In this document: in pieces, positions 16,838-26,247 of the stretch
How positions within the stretch are numbered: the stretch's first letter is position 1
Layout: each line of letters begins with the position of its first letter
DNA from: Fimbriimonadaceae bacterium
GTDB lineage: Bacteria > Armatimonadota > Fimbriimonadia > Fimbriimonadales > Fimbriimonadaceae
DNA: 48,214 bases
Assembly (NCBI GenBank): GCA_022843485.1
Contig: JALHNM010000013.1
Coordinates: 1-48,214 of the forward strand
Direction of reading: 5' to 3'
Translations under genes and position numbers: made by a program
Notes under the pieces: model-generated
The model's input: only the letters and a program-made list of their open reading frames with translations
The model's database searches: none
What the model was told of the DNA's origin: nothing

Positions 16838-18365
16838 GGCCAAAGAACACCTCCACTCCCTTTGCGACGGCCTCGCCGACCGCTTCCCGGAACTGCTTCT
16901 CCTGCATCCGGGCCCGGTCGGAGGCGTGGTTGACGAACCCAAGTTCGAGCAGCACCGACGGCATTGGCGTGGCCCGCAGCACGGCGAAGCCAGACCGGTA
17001 GATCCGGCTGTCGCTCCACGTCCCCAGGTCGGGCATCCGGCTCACCTTCGCGACCTCCTGGCGGACACACTCGGCGAGCAGCATGTCCATGCTGTCCTGT
17101 TGATGGTAGAAGATCTTCGTCCCGGACCGGCTGTTGGCGATCTGGTTCGAGTTGAAGTGGACGCTGATGAAGGCGTCCGCGTCGCTCCGGTTCGCGATCG
17201 CCGACCGCTCGCTCAGAGCGAGGGCCGTGTCGTCGTCCCGGGTCATGACGACGCTCGCCCCCCTCTCGGCGAGCGACTTCGCGATGGCGCGGGCGGTGGC
17301 GAGGGCCTGGACCTTCTCCAAGACCCCGGCGGTCACCGCACCCGGGTCTCGGCCGCCGTGGCCGGGGTCGATCACGATGACCTTGCCGGCCAGCCCCGCG
17401 GCGAACGACGGGCGTCGCAAGGTGAGCGTAAAGCCCCCCGCCACCGGCGAGAGCTGGAACCCCAGCGGCCGCGTGAGCGACCACACGACGGTGGTCACGT
17501 TCCGGGCATCTCCATCGACCACCGTCTTCTCGACGAGCGGCGACTCGCCTAGAGTCTCGCCCTCGGTCTGCGGCTGGGCCCCGGCGAGGCTCACCTGGAT
17601 CGTCGTCGGGTTCAGGAAGACGGCGGACGGGCGCTGGCCGGGGGTGCCAGTGACGGGGACGAAGTAGGTGACGCCGCCGTCCTCCGAGTCCCGGCGCTGG
17701 GGGGTCCCGACCGTGACGATCGGCCGGGAGGGAGGCACAGGCCCTGCCACGGGCACCTCGAACGAGCGCCCCGGCTGGAGCTCTGGCAGGTCCATCGTTG
17801 CGACGGCCGGGCTCTCCCAGACGACGCGGACCACATTGGGGGCGAACTGGCCGGCCCGCACGTTCGGCGGGAGTCCGCTCCCTGCGTCTGGGCTCAGTTT
17901 GGCCCCGGTCAGGTCGATGACGAGCCGGTCGGGCCCGGCCATGCGGAACGCCCGCGCCCCTACCGTGAGCGACGAGCCGATTTGGAGCTTGCCGTCGGCT
18001 ACCCGCACCGTCCCTACGACGCCGAGGATCGAGAGCCGTTCACCGGCGTCGTCCCAGGAGAACGTCGCCCCGACGGCCTCCACTGCCTCCTCCAGCCGCA
18101 CATAGGGCCGGCCCTGAGACCCGGTGACTTCGAGCGTGAACGTCCGCCCCTCGGCGGTGACGTACGCCGTCTCGGAGCGGAGTTCGACCCCCCACCCGAC
18201 CCGCTGCAGCAGGAAAGGCGTGACGAAAGTCCCCTCGGGCGCCCGGCGAACCGCGTCCGAGAACGACCCGAGATGGGCGTACTCGACCGTCACGTTTGCG
18301 GGGCTTTGCGCAAGGGCGACTGCGGCGACCATCCATGTCACCACTGCGGCCAGCCATAGCCTCAT
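16830..18365 (-). CDS. N-acetylmuramoyl-L-alanine amidase with AMIN domain
   Basis: Exported peptidoglycan amidase of 511 residues that cuts the bond between MurNAc and L-Ala. It has a signal peptide (MRLWLAAVVTWMVAAVALAQ), a copper-amine-oxidase-like and AMIN region (about 25-320), and an Amidase_3 catalytic domain (about 330-510). All zinc ligands and the catalytic Glu are present: DPGHGGRDPGA, the Glu in GVLEKVQ, the His in ISVHFNSN, and VLLELGFVNH. ATG 18365 is preferred; ATG 18371 lies only 3 nt after the -10 box. It is co-transcribed with the GerMN gene and diverges from cheW. Confidence 0.93.
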   Translation of the reverse strand: MRLWLAAVVTWMVAAVALAQSPANVTVEYAHLGSFSDAVRRAPEGTFVTPFLLQRVGWGVELRSETAYVTAEGRTFTLEVTGSQGRPYVRLEEAVEAVGATFSWDDAGERLSILGVVGTVRVADGKLQIGSSLTVGARAFRMAGPDRLVIDLTGAKLSPDAGSGLPPNVRAGQFAPNVVRVVWESPAVATMDLPELQPGRSFEVPVAGPVPPSRPIVTVGTPQRRDSEDGGVTYFVPVTGTPGQRPSAVFLNPTTIQVSLAGAQPQTEGETLGESPLVEKTVVDGDARNVTTVVWSLTRPLGFQLSPVAGGFTLTLRRPSFAAGLAGKVIVIDPGHGGRDPGAVTAGVLEKVQALATARAIAKSLAERGASVVMTRDDDTALALSERSAIANRSDADAFISVHFNSNQIANSRSGTKIFYHQQDSMDMLLAECVRQEVAKVSRMPDLGTWSDSRIYRSGFAVLRATPMPSVLLELGFVNHASDRARMQEKQFREAVGEAVAKGVEVFFGRD

Positions 18366-18374
18366 GTCCATCAG

Positions 18375-18380
18375 ACTATA
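18375..18380 (-). promoter_or_regulatory. -10 box of the amidase gene
   Basis: TATAGT on the minus strand, 3 nt before ATG 18371 and 9 nt before ATG 18365. It favours the latter. Confidence 0.45.
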
Positions 18381-18462
18381 CTCGGTTTTCCACCGGGATT
18401 GTTTCCAATTGCCCTGGTTTTTCAGCACCGGTCGCACCCGGCCCAAAGCCCCCGGCCGGTCG

Positions 18463-18490
18463 TAAAGATGGCCCCTTGCGCCGCCGATCA
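18463..18490 (+). promoter_or_regulatory. Sigma-28 (FliA)-like promoter of the che-fli operon
   Basis: TAAA at 18463 and GCCGATCA at 18483-18490, separated by 16 nt. The FliA consensus is TAAA-N15-GCCGATAA. It fits the chemotaxis and flagellar content downstream. Confidence 0.5.
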
Positions 18491-18508
18491 TTGTTCCAGG
18501 TGAGCGCA

Positions 18509-18964
18509 ATGGAAGAGCTGACTTTGACTGAATCGGCCGGCCTGGAAGGCCAGCAGACCGTCGTCTTTCGCCTTGGGCCGGAGTCGTACGGGATCGATAT
18601 CTTCCGTGTGAACGAGATCATCCGGCTGCGAGAGATCACCCCGATCCCCCGCACGGGGAGCCACATCCGTGGGCTCGTCAACCTTCGCGGCAAGACGATC
18701 CCGGTCATCGACCTTCGTGACCGGCTCGGCCTGCCCTATCAAGAAGAGACCGACACGAGCCGTATCATCGTGGTCGAGACCGAGCACGGCAACATCGGGG
18801 CGATCGTGGACGCCGTGAGCGAGGTCGTGACCCTCACCGACGAACAGGTCGAGCCGACCCCGCAACTCGTGGGTGACGGCGAACAAGAGGTCGTCCGCGG
18901 CATCGCGAAGGCCGAGGGCCGGCTCATCACCCTCCTCGACCTCGACCGGGCCTTGGCGGCCTAA
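18509..18964 (+). CDS. cheW: Chemotaxis coupling protein CheW
   Basis: 151-residue SH3-like adaptor that couples chemoreceptors to CheA. The CheW domain fills residues 14-145: VVFRLGPESYGIDIFRVNEI, ITPIPRTGSHIRGLVNLRGKTIPVIDLR and IGAIVDAVSEVVTL are the classic blocks. ATG 18509 has AGGTGA 5 nt upstream; GTG 18500 in frame is less likely. First gene of a four-gene run (cheW, cheA, HDOD, fliD) with short gaps. No receptor, CheY, CheB or CheR gene is in the window. Confidence 0.95.
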   Translation: MEELTLTESAGLEGQQTVVFRLGPESYGIDIFRVNEIIRLREITPIPRTGSHIRGLVNLRGKTIPVIDLRDRLGLPYQEETDTSRIIVVETEHGNIGAIVDAVSEVVTLTDEQVEPTPQLVGDGEQEVVRGIAKAEGRLITLLDLDRALAA

Positions 18965-18972
18965 GGCAAACG

Positions 18973-21036
18973 ATGAGCGCCGAACTGGACATGCAGCAAT
19001 ACCTCGACCTCTTCCTCCAAGAGGCGGAGGAGCAACTCGAGACACTGGAGCAGGAGACGCTCAAGCTTGAAGATGACCCGTCGGACGAGCGGTTGGCCGT
19101 CATCTTCCGGGCGGCCCATACGCTCAAGGGGAGTAGCCGCGCCATGGGGTTCGCCCGGTTCGCCGAGCTCACTCATGAGATGGAGAACGTGCTCGACAAG
19201 CTCCGGCTGCACCAGTTGACGCTCTCAACTCCCATCGCCGACGCGCTGTTCGGGTGCCAGGATGTCCTGCGGCAGATGGCGGCGTCGATCGCGGACGGAA
19301 AGGGCGACTCGGTCGAGTGCTCTGCCCTCGTCAAGGCCCTGCAAGGGTTCGCCGAAGGGAGTCCGGGGCTCATGGTGGTCTCGTCGCCGGCACCGTCGCC
19401 TGCTGGGCCCGTCGACACGGCGATCCCTGAGGCGCTCTGGCCCACGCTTCGCGAGGCGGCGACCCAATCCCCGATCCTCCACGCTCGGTTCACGCTGCAA
19501 CCGGATTGCGTCATGAAGTTCGTCCGGGCGTTGATGGCGATCAACATCGTCCAGACCTCCGGTGAGGTCCTCGCCACAGCTCCGGACTCCGAGAAGCTCG
19601 AGGAAGAGGCCTTCGACCGCACGTTCGAGATCGTGTTCCAATCGACCGAGTCCGCGGAGTCGTTGCGGGCGCTGTTCGGTCAGGTGAGCGAGGTCGAGGC
19701 GTTCGAGGTCAAGTCCTGGGAGGAACCCAAGGCAGCCGCCCTTGAGACGCCTGCTCTGACCGTCGAAGTCCCCGACGAAGCTGCGGGCCCAGGTGAGGGC
19801 TCGCTGCCCGCAAGCGCCGAGGGGGCGAAGGCAGGGGGGCCGACCCGGAAGGCGGACTCAGGTCAGACCGTACGAGTCGACGTCAGCCGTCTCGACAACC
19901 TGATGAACCTCGTTGGGGAGCTCGTCATCGACCGCACCAGGATCGCCCAGCTCGGAGCGGAACTCGCCGCCAAGTACGGCGAGATGGAGGTCGACGCCCT
20001 CACCGAGACGGTCGGCCACATCGCCCGCATCACCTCGGACCTTCAGGACCAGATCATGAAGGCACGGATGATGCCGATCGAGACGGTATTCAACCGGTTC
20101 CCGCGAGTCGTGCGCGACCTCGCCCAGAAGCTGGGCAAGGACGTGAAGCTCGAAGTCTCAGGCGGCGAGACCGAGCTCGATCGCAGCGTCATCGAGGTCA
20201 TCGGCGACCCGCTGCTCCACATCTTGCGCAACAGCGTGGACCACGGCCTCGAGCTCCCCGACGACCGGGAGAAGGCGGGCAAGCCCCGAACCGGTCGCGT
20301 GGTGCTCTCGGCGAGGCACCAAGAGAACCACATCGTCATCGAGATCGTCGACGACGGAAAGGGGATCGACGCCGACCGGATCCGTCGCAAGGCGGTGGAG
20401 AGTGGCCTCGTCACCTCTGAACAGGCGGCCCGCCTCACCGACAAGGAGGCCCTCCAGTTCATCTTCGCGAGCGGCCTGAGCACCGCCGCCGAGGTCACCG
20501 AGGTTTCGGGGCGGGGGGTCGGGATGGACATCGTCCGCTCGAACATCCAGAAGCTCGGCGGGATCATCGACCTGGACACGACCCTCGGAGTCGGGACGAG
20601 GTTCAGCCTCCGGTTGCCGCTCACCCTTGCGATCATTCGTGGCCTTCTTGTTAAGATGGGCCGGCAGATCTACGTGTTGCCGCTCGGGTCCGTCGTGGAA
20701 ACTCTCCTCGTGCGCCGGGCTCAGATTCAGACGGTCAACCAGCGCGAGGTCATCGTGATCCGCGACGTGACCACACCGCTCGTCCGGCTCGGGTCGGCGT
20801 TCGGGTCCCGTGGTCAAGAAGGGCACGAAGACGAGTACGTCGTCGTCGTCGGTATCGCGGAACAGCGGGTCGGGCTCGTCGTAGACGGCCTCATCGGCGA
20901 GCAAGAGGTCGTGATCAAGTCGTTGAGCCGCTTCTGCGGCGAGGCCCCGGGGGTCAGCGGGGCGACGATCTTGGGCGATGGCAACGTCGCCTTGATCGTC
21001 GACGTGAACGGGGTCGTCCCGGCGGGGCGAAGGTAA
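18973..21036 (+). CDS. cheA: Chemotaxis histidine kinase CheA
   Basis: 687-residue kinase that autophosphorylates and passes phosphate to CheY. Domains in order: HPt (1-110) with phosphorylated His 49 in AAHTLKGSS; a P2-like response-regulator-binding domain (about 160-250); a dimerisation helix pair (about 295-360); an ATPase domain with N-box LLHILRNSVDHGLE, G1 DDGKGID and G2 GRGVGMDIV; and a C-terminal CheW-like domain (about 555-685). All catalytic motifs are intact. The gene follows cheW after 8 bp. It is of normal length for the family. Confidence 0.97.
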   Translation: MSAELDMQQYLDLFLQEAEEQLETLEQETLKLEDDPSDERLAVIFRAAHTLKGSSRAMGFARFAELTHEMENVLDKLRLHQLTLSTPIADALFGCQDVLRQMAASIADGKGDSVECSALVKALQGFAEGSPGLMVVSSPAPSPAGPVDTAIPEALWPTLREAATQSPILHARFTLQPDCVMKFVRALMAINIVQTSGEVLATAPDSEKLEEEAFDRTFEIVFQSTESAESLRALFGQVSEVEAFEVKSWEEPKAAALETPALTVEVPDEAAGPGEGSLPASAEGAKAGGPTRKADSGQTVRVDVSRLDNLMNLVGELVIDRTRIAQLGAELAAKYGEMEVDALTETVGHIARITSDLQDQIMKARMMPIETVFNRFPRVVRDLAQKLGKDVKLEVSGGETELDRSVIEVIGDPLLHILRNSVDHGLELPDDREKAGKPRTGRVVLSARHQENHIVIEIVDDGKGIDADRIRRKAVESGLVTSEQAARLTDKEALQFIFASGLSTAAEVTEVSGRGVGMDIVRSNIQKLGGIIDLDTTLGVGTRFSLRLPLTLAIIRGLLVKMGRQIYVLPLGSVVETLLVRRAQIQTVNQREVIVIRDVTTPLVRLGSAFGSRGQEGHEDEYVVVVGIAEQRVGLVVDGLIGEQEVVIKSLSRFCGEAPGVSGATILGDGNVALIVDVNGVVPAGRR

Positions 21037-21041
21037 GTGGG

Positions 21042-21920
21042 ATGGCACTAAGACAACAGAACTTTCTTCTACAGCGCTACCTGGAAAAGGCGATGGTCGA
21101 TCTGCCGGCTCTGCCGACGGTCATCATCCAAGTCCTCCAAGCCACCGAGAACGAACAGGTCACGATCAACGAAATCGAAGAGATGATCACGACCGACGTC
21201 GCGATCACCACCAAGATCCTTAAGGTGGTCAACTCGGCGTACTTCGGGCTGCCTCGGCAGGTGATGAACATTGGCCAGGCCGTGGGCATCCTGGGGATCC
21301 ATCAGACCCGCAACCTCGTGCTAAGCCTGGGCGTGTTGAACGCGCTGGCCTCGCCGAACGCCCGGGTCATGGAGATGCAGCGTCAGTTCTGGCAGCACTC
21401 GTTCGGTGCCGCCCACTGTGCCCGGTCGATCGCCGCCGTCAAGCGGCTCGCTGCCAAGGATCAAGAGTCGGCGTTCGTCGGGGGCCTTCTCCATGACATT
21501 GGCCGGCTCTTCCTGCTTACGCTCTTCAACCAGCCCTACAGTCAAGTCCTCACAGAAGCGGTGAGCAAGGGGATCGCGCTCGCCGAGGTCGAGGACCGAG
21601 TCCTGAACACGACCCACGCGGAACTCGGCGGAACCCTCGCGGAGCGCTGGAACTTCCCGGGGCCGCTGATCGAGATGATTCGGTTCCACGACGACGTCTC
21701 GAGTCGCGCGGGTGACCCCAGTGCGGAACGTCTCTACTGCATCCATGCGGCCGATCGCCTCGCTTCGGAGCTCTGGCAAGGGACCGAGGCGGCCGTGCTC
21801 TTCCCGTTCGACCCCACCGCGGAGCAATGGCTCGGCTTCGGCCCCGCCCAGTGGGAAGAACTCAAAGAAGGGATGGCGGCAAGCGTCGAGAAGGCGGAGG
21901 ACCTCCTCCGTATCCTCTAG
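21042..21920 (+). CDS. HDOD domain signalling protein
   Basis: 292 residues. The HDOD domain (about 15-215) begins LPALPTVIIQVLQA, includes the helix ITTKILKVVNSAYFGLP and IGILG-like VGILGIHQTRNLVLSLG, and has the degraded HD site GGLLHDIGRLFL. HDOD proteins are non-enzymatic or weakly enzymatic partners often found beside chemotaxis or c-di-GMP genes. The start is 5 bp after the cheA stop, so it belongs to the che operon and probably modulates motility signalling. Its HD pair is in fact present here (LLHDIGR), so residual phosphohydrolase activity is not excluded. Confidence 0.92.
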   Translation: MALRQQNFLLQRYLEKAMVDLPALPTVIIQVLQATENEQVTINEIEEMITTDVAITTKILKVVNSAYFGLPRQVMNIGQAVGILGIHQTRNLVLSLGVLNALASPNARVMEMQRQFWQHSFGAAHCARSIAAVKRLAAKDQESAFVGGLLHDIGRLFLLTLFNQPYSQVLTEAVSKGIALAEVEDRVLNTTHAELGGTLAERWNFPGPLIEMIRFHDDVSSRAGDPSAERLYCIHAADRLASELWQGTEAAVLFPFDPTAEQWLGFGPAQWEELKEGMAASVEKAEDLLRIL

Positions 21921-21983
21921 GGAACCCAGCGGCTTGCCGGTACCGACCCCGCGCCGGCCCGCCGACACTCAAAGGGAAGGACT

Positions 21984-24242
21984 ATGGGCCTCAACAGCAA
22001 CCTCTCCGGCGTCGCGTTCTCCGGCATCGGGTCGGGCATCGACTCGGCGACGATCGTCGCCCAGCTGATGCAGATCGAGCGGCGGCCGTTGCAGCGCCTC
22101 GAGGCCCGAAAGATCGGGTTTGAAGCCCAGCGGGACGTCTACTCCCAGTTTCGCAGCCGGTTCCAGACCCTGAACGGGGCGGCCACCGCCCTGAACGCCT
22201 CCACCGCGTTCTCCCCGGTCAAGGCGGCGAGCTCCGACTCGACCGTCGCGACCGTCAGCGCTTCGAGCGGGGCCAACCCCGGCATCTACACCCTCCGGGT
22301 CAGCCGTCTCGCCCAGGCGCAGAAGCTTGGCTCGACTGCCCAGACCTCCGCCACCCAGGCCCTCGGCACGTCAGGCTCCTTCATCGTGAACGGCAAGGCC
22401 GTTACGGTCGAGGCCACCGACACCCTGACTTCGATCGCTTCCAAGCTCAACGGTCTCGGGAACGGGGTCACGGCGAGCGTCATCGACGCCGGGCCAGGGA
22501 ACGCCTTCCTGACTCTGACCGCCCAGGCGTCGGGGGCGGACGGTCGCATCCAGATCGCCAACGTCTCCGGCGGGGCGCTCGGGTCGCTCGGCTTCACGAC
22601 CGGGGCCGCCGTCATTCGCGACCCGATCGGCGGCACCGGTGCCCGGACCTACGGGTTCCGAAGTGCCACCGAGTCGCTCCAGTCGATGACGGGGGCCGCG
22701 ATGACCGGGACGTTCCAGGTCAACGGCGAGGACGTCAGCGTCGACTTTGCGACCGACACCCTTCAGTCCCTGGCCACCAAGATCACGGCGACCGGCACCG
22801 GGGCAACCGCGAGCGTCGTCACCTCCACCGAGAACGGCAAGACCGTCCAGAAGATCGAGATCACGGGGACGGGCATGCCGGCCGGGTTGACCGATACGAG
22901 CGGGACGCTCGAAGCCCTCGGCGTCTACCAGCGCGGCTACCAGTCGGTCTTGGTGGCGGCCCAGAACGCGGAGTTCACCCTCGACGGCGTGGCCGTCACG
23001 AGGTCGAGTAACACAGTGACCGACGTCATCCCCGGGGTGACCCTGACCTTACTGAAGGCCGACGTGGGGACGCCGCCTACGACGACGCTGAGCTTCACCC
23101 GCGACACGGACGCCATCAAGGCAAGTGTCAAGTCGTTCATGACGGCCGTGAACGGCGTCCTCGACTTCGTGCGCACCAACAGCGCCTTCGACAAGGAGTC
23201 CTTCGCGGCGGGGCCGCTCTTTAGTGACCCGCTGGCGAGTCAAGCTGTGTCCGCGCTGGTCTCCCAGATGCTCGCTGACGTCCCCGGGGGTGCGCTCACG
23301 AACCTGACCCAGGTCGGCTTCGGGCTGGACGAGACGGGGAACGTGAAGCTCGACGAAGCTGCCCTCGACCGGGCCCTGGCCGAGAACCCGGAGGCCGTCC
23401 GGCGTCTGTTCGCCGCCGTCGGGTCCGGTTCGACCAACGACTTACGGTTCGTCTCGAGCACGGGAAAGACGAAGTCACCGCCGACCGGTTCGTTCACGGT
23501 CGAGGTCACCCAGCTCGCGACCCGAGCGAGCATGACCGGTGGCGTCGCCCAGACCGACCCGAGTACGGCCGGCGAGACCCTCACGTTCGGCGGGTCAGCC
23601 TTCGGGAACGTCAACACGGTCCTCTTCGTCCCTTCCGGCAGCACGGCCAGTTCGCTCGTGAGCCTGATCAACAACGACACCCGGCTGAAGGACGTCGTCG
23701 AAGCCTCGATCGACGGCTCTGGTCAACTCGTCGTCCAAGCCCGGCGGTTTGGCACTCAGGGCGACTTCACGCTCGTGAGCGACCAGGCGGCGGCGTCCAA
23801 CAACTCCGGGATCGGCACCTCGGGCGGGACGTTCGTGGGCGCAGTCAACGTCGCGGGGCGGATCAACGGCGAGGACGCGACCGGTAACGGTCAGTTCTTG
23901 ACCGGGAACACTGGAAACGCGAACACGGAAGGGCTCCAGATCCAGTACACGGGATCCGCCCTCGGGCTCGTGGGATCGGTCAACTTCAGTCGCGGCATCG
24001 CCAGCTTGATGTCCTCCCGCGCCGAGCAGTTCACAGAGACGGGCAACGGCCTTCTCACCGCCGCGGACGCGTCGCTTCAGAGCCAGGTCGAGGCCCTCGA
24101 TGTGCGGATCACCGAGTTCGAGGCCCTGCTCTCGGTCCGCGAAGAGCGGCTCAAGGCCCGGTTCCTCGCGATGGAACGGGCCATCAGCCGGCTCCAGCAG
24201 CAGCAGGCCCAGTTCGCCCAGGTCAGCGCCGGCCAGCGCTAG
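21984..24242 (+). CDS. fliD: Flagellar hook-associated protein 2 (filament cap)
   Basis: 752-residue FliD, which caps the flagellar filament and helps flagellin polymerise. The N-terminal FliD_N domain (1-110) shows SGIDSATIVAQLMQIERRPL. The middle domains contain FlgI-like repeats (SFIVNGKAVTVEATDTL, TFQVNGEDVSVDFATDTL). The C-terminal part ends in a coiled coil (QSQVEALDVRITEFEALLSVREERL...). It is longer than many FliD proteins (about 450-680), through extra surface-domain sequence. A strong Shine-Dalgarno (AGGGAAGGA) precedes ATG 21984. It is last in the che operon and overlaps the convergent ABC permease by 4 bp. Flagellin itself is not in the window. Confidence 0.95.
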   Translation: MGLNSNLSGVAFSGIGSGIDSATIVAQLMQIERRPLQRLEARKIGFEAQRDVYSQFRSRFQTLNGAATALNASTAFSPVKAASSDSTVATVSASSGANPGIYTLRVSRLAQAQKLGSTAQTSATQALGTSGSFIVNGKAVTVEATDTLTSIASKLNGLGNGVTASVIDAGPGNAFLTLTAQASGADGRIQIANVSGGALGSLGFTTGAAVIRDPIGGTGARTYGFRSATESLQSMTGAAMTGTFQVNGEDVSVDFATDTLQSLATKITATGTGATASVVTSTENGKTVQKIEITGTGMPAGLTDTSGTLEALGVYQRGYQSVLVAAQNAEFTLDGVAVTRSSNTVTDVIPGVTLTLLKADVGTPPTTTLSFTRDTDAIKASVKSFMTAVNGVLDFVRTNSAFDKESFAAGPLFSDPLASQAVSALVSQMLADVPGGALTNLTQVGFGLDETGNVKLDEAALDRALAENPEAVRRLFAAVGSGSTNDLRFVSSTGKTKSPPTGSFTVEVTQLATRASMTGGVAQTDPSTAGETLTFGGSAFGNVNTVLFVPSGSTASSLVSLINNDTRLKDVVEASIDGSGQLVVQARRFGTQGDFTLVSDQAAASNNSGIGTSGGTFVGAVNVAGRINGEDATGNGQFLTGNTGNANTEGLQIQYTGSALGLVGSVNFSRGIASLMSSRAEQFTETGNGLLTAADASLQSQVEALDVRITEFEALLSVREERLKARFLAMERAISRLQQQQAQFAQVSAGQR

Positions 24243-25426
24243 GTCCGGGCTAGAATCGACTCCTTCTCGAACTGCCGGAAGGCGGCCCACAGGAACACGC
24301 CTCCAAGGACGAGGCCAGTCAGCACGGTCGTTCCGACGCCCCACCAGACCACCCGGTCAAGGAGGCCCTCGCGCATGGCGACGGCGGCATTAAGGACCGG
24401 TGTCCAACGCACCCAGAGCGCCTGCTCCATCCCAGTGAAGCCGATGAACTGGCTGAAGATGGCGGGCATGAGCACCACGAAGCTCACGAGCGTCAACTGC
24501 GTCTGGGCCTCGCGCATCGACTTGGCCCGGGCACTCACGGCCATCAGGAGCCCGGCGAACATCGCCACGAGCGAGAGGAGCACGACCAGGATCGAGACGC
24601 CCCCCGCGAGCGAGACCGAGAGCCCCCCGGGGAACAGGTCCCGCGTCACCCCCACCCGAAGGCTTCCGAGAACGACCAGGGCGACCAGGCTGCTCGCCGC
24701 TGAGAGGAGACAGGTGAGCGCGAGCGCGAGCGTCTTCCCGAGGGCCAGGTGCCAGCGCAGGGCCGGAGAGACGAGGAGGGTCTCCATCGTGCCCCGTTCC
24801 TTCTCGCCGGCCACGAGGTCGGCCACCTGGCTGAAGCCCCCGTAGAAGGCCCAAAGGACGATCAGATAGGGCAGCATCCCTGCGAAGGAGGACCCGCCGA
24901 GCCCCTCCGGCTTCTCGCCCTGGAGCGTGACGAGACGGATCGGCTCGGCGGCGCTCGCGGGTAGGCCGGTCTGCTCGAGGACGCCCCGCACGGTGGCCGA
25001 GTTCACGGTCTCGACGGCCGTTCGGAACGTGCCGAGCGCGATCTGGGACGGCGTGCTCGCTGGGTCGAAGACGAGGGTGAGCACGGCCCCGCCCCGACCA
25101 ACGCTCGCCGTGAAGTCGTCGCTGAAGTCGACGACGAGCCGCACCTTGCCTTCCTTTAGGAGCCGTTGGCCCTCCTCGCGGTTGGCGACTCGAGTGACCT
25201 TGCCTGCTACCCCGCCCAGGAGCCGCGACTCCACCTCTCCCTTCGCTTGGCCCACGAGGGCGACGCTCGGCTTGGGGGGCTGGGTCACGCTGCGTTGCAC
25301 GGTGCCGAACACGAGGACGAACATCAGGATGATGAAGACCGGGGCGACGAACGCCCCGTTGACGACACGCTTGTCGCGGAACGTCTCCCGAACCTCCTTC
25401 CGGAACACGAGCCACACGACGTTCAT
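24239..25426 (-). CDS. ABC-2 type transporter permease (NatB-like)
   Basis: 395-residue permease. One helix near the N-terminus (VNGAFVAPVFIILMFVLVFG), a large extracytoplasmic domain (about 50-180), then five to six helices in the C-terminal half with the ABC-2 pattern LVAGEKERGTMETLLVSP, which is the coupling helix. The topology matches NatB, which in Bacillus exports Na+; other members export drugs or lipids. ATG 25426 overlaps the stop of the ATPase gene (ATGA), so the two are translationally coupled. The open frame extends upstream, but only through natA. Confidence 0.9.
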   Translation of the reverse strand: MNVVWLVFRKEVRETFRDKRVVNGAFVAPVFIILMFVLVFGTVQRSVTQPPKPSVALVGQAKGEVESRLLGGVAGKVTRVANREEGQRLLKEGKVRLVVDFSDDFTASVGRGGAVLTLVFDPASTPSQIALGTFRTAVETVNSATVRGVLEQTGLPASAAEPIRLVTLQGEKPEGLGGSSFAGMLPYLIVLWAFYGGFSQVADLVAGEKERGTMETLLVSPALRWHLALGKTLALALTCLLSAASSLVALVVLGSLRVGVTRDLFPGGLSVSLAGGVSILVVLLSLVAMFAGLLMAVSARAKSMREAQTQLTLVSFVVLMPAIFSQFIGFTGMEQALWVRWTPVLNAAVAMREGLLDRVVWWGVGTTVLTGLVLGGVFLWAAFRQFEKESILART

Positions 25427-26175
25427 CGGGGGCTGACCTCGCTCCGGTAGCCGATGAGGCTCAAGAAGGCCTTCTCGAGCGTCGCATGGCCGGTGCGGGC
25501 GACGACCTGGACCCGGACCCCGGACTCGACGATCCTCCCCTCGTGGATCACGGCCACCTCGTCGCACAGGCGCTCGGCCTCGCTCATCACGTGTGTGCTG
25601 AAGACGACGGTCTTGCCCGACTCCCGGACCTCCTCGATGAACTCCATGACCCCCTGCTTCGCGACGACGTCGAGACCGGACGTTGGCTCGTCGAAGAACA
25701 GGACGGGGGGGTCGTGGAGGATGGCTCGGGCGATCCCGACCCTTTGCTTCTGGCCGGTCGAGAGCCGGTCGCAGAGCTGGTCCTGGAAGGGGCGTAGGTT
25801 GAGCCGGTCGACGACGAACTCGACCCGGCGGTCAAGGTCGATCCCGCTCAGCCCGTAGAGCCCCCCGAAGTATCGCAGGCTCTCGAGTGGGGTGAGCCGG
25901 CCGTAGACGGCCGTGGAGCTGGACAGGAACCCGATCGAGGCCCGCACGAGCGCCGGCTGGGTCGCGACGTCGTAGCCCGCTACAGTGGCTGTCCCTTTGT
26001 CGGCGCGGATCACGGTCGAAAGGATTCGCAACAGTGTCGTCTTCCCGGCCCCGTTGACACCCAAAAGGCCCAGGATTCGGCCCGGGACGGCCTCCAGGTC
26101 GGCCCCCTGTAAGGCCATGACCTCCTCGCCCTTTTCGCCTCGAAACCGCTTCTCGACCCCCTTCGTGCTTACCAT
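25423..26175 (-). CDS. ABC transporter ATP-binding protein (NatA-like)
   Basis: 250-residue ATPase of an exporter, partner of the permease that follows it. Walker A GVNGAGKTTLL (about 37-47), a Q-loop region, signature LSTGQKQRVGIARAI (about 138-152), Walker B VLFFDEPTSGLD and the switch His in VFSTHVMSEAE are complete. It is closest to NatA and CcmA-type exporter ATPases. A TAAAGT box 16 nt upstream of ATG 26175 would give a leader of about 9 nt. It diverges from the structured RNA candidate. Confidence 0.92.
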   Translation of the reverse strand: MVSTKGVEKRFRGEKGEEVMALQGADLEAVPGRILGLLGVNGAGKTTLLRILSTVIRADKGTATVAGYDVATQPALVRASIGFLSSSTAVYGRLTPLESLRYFGGLYGLSGIDLDRRVEFVVDRLNLRPFQDQLCDRLSTGQKQRVGIARAILHDPPVLFFDEPTSGLDVVAKQGVMEFIEEVRESGKTVVFSTHVMSEAERLCDEVAVIHEGRIVESGVRVQVVARTGHATLEKAFLSLIGYRSEVSPR

Positions 26176-26247
26176 CGTCGTTCGCCCGGCAACTTTACGT
26201 GATCTTCCGACCCTTCACGTTATGTTAACGCGCCTTTGGTTATCATG

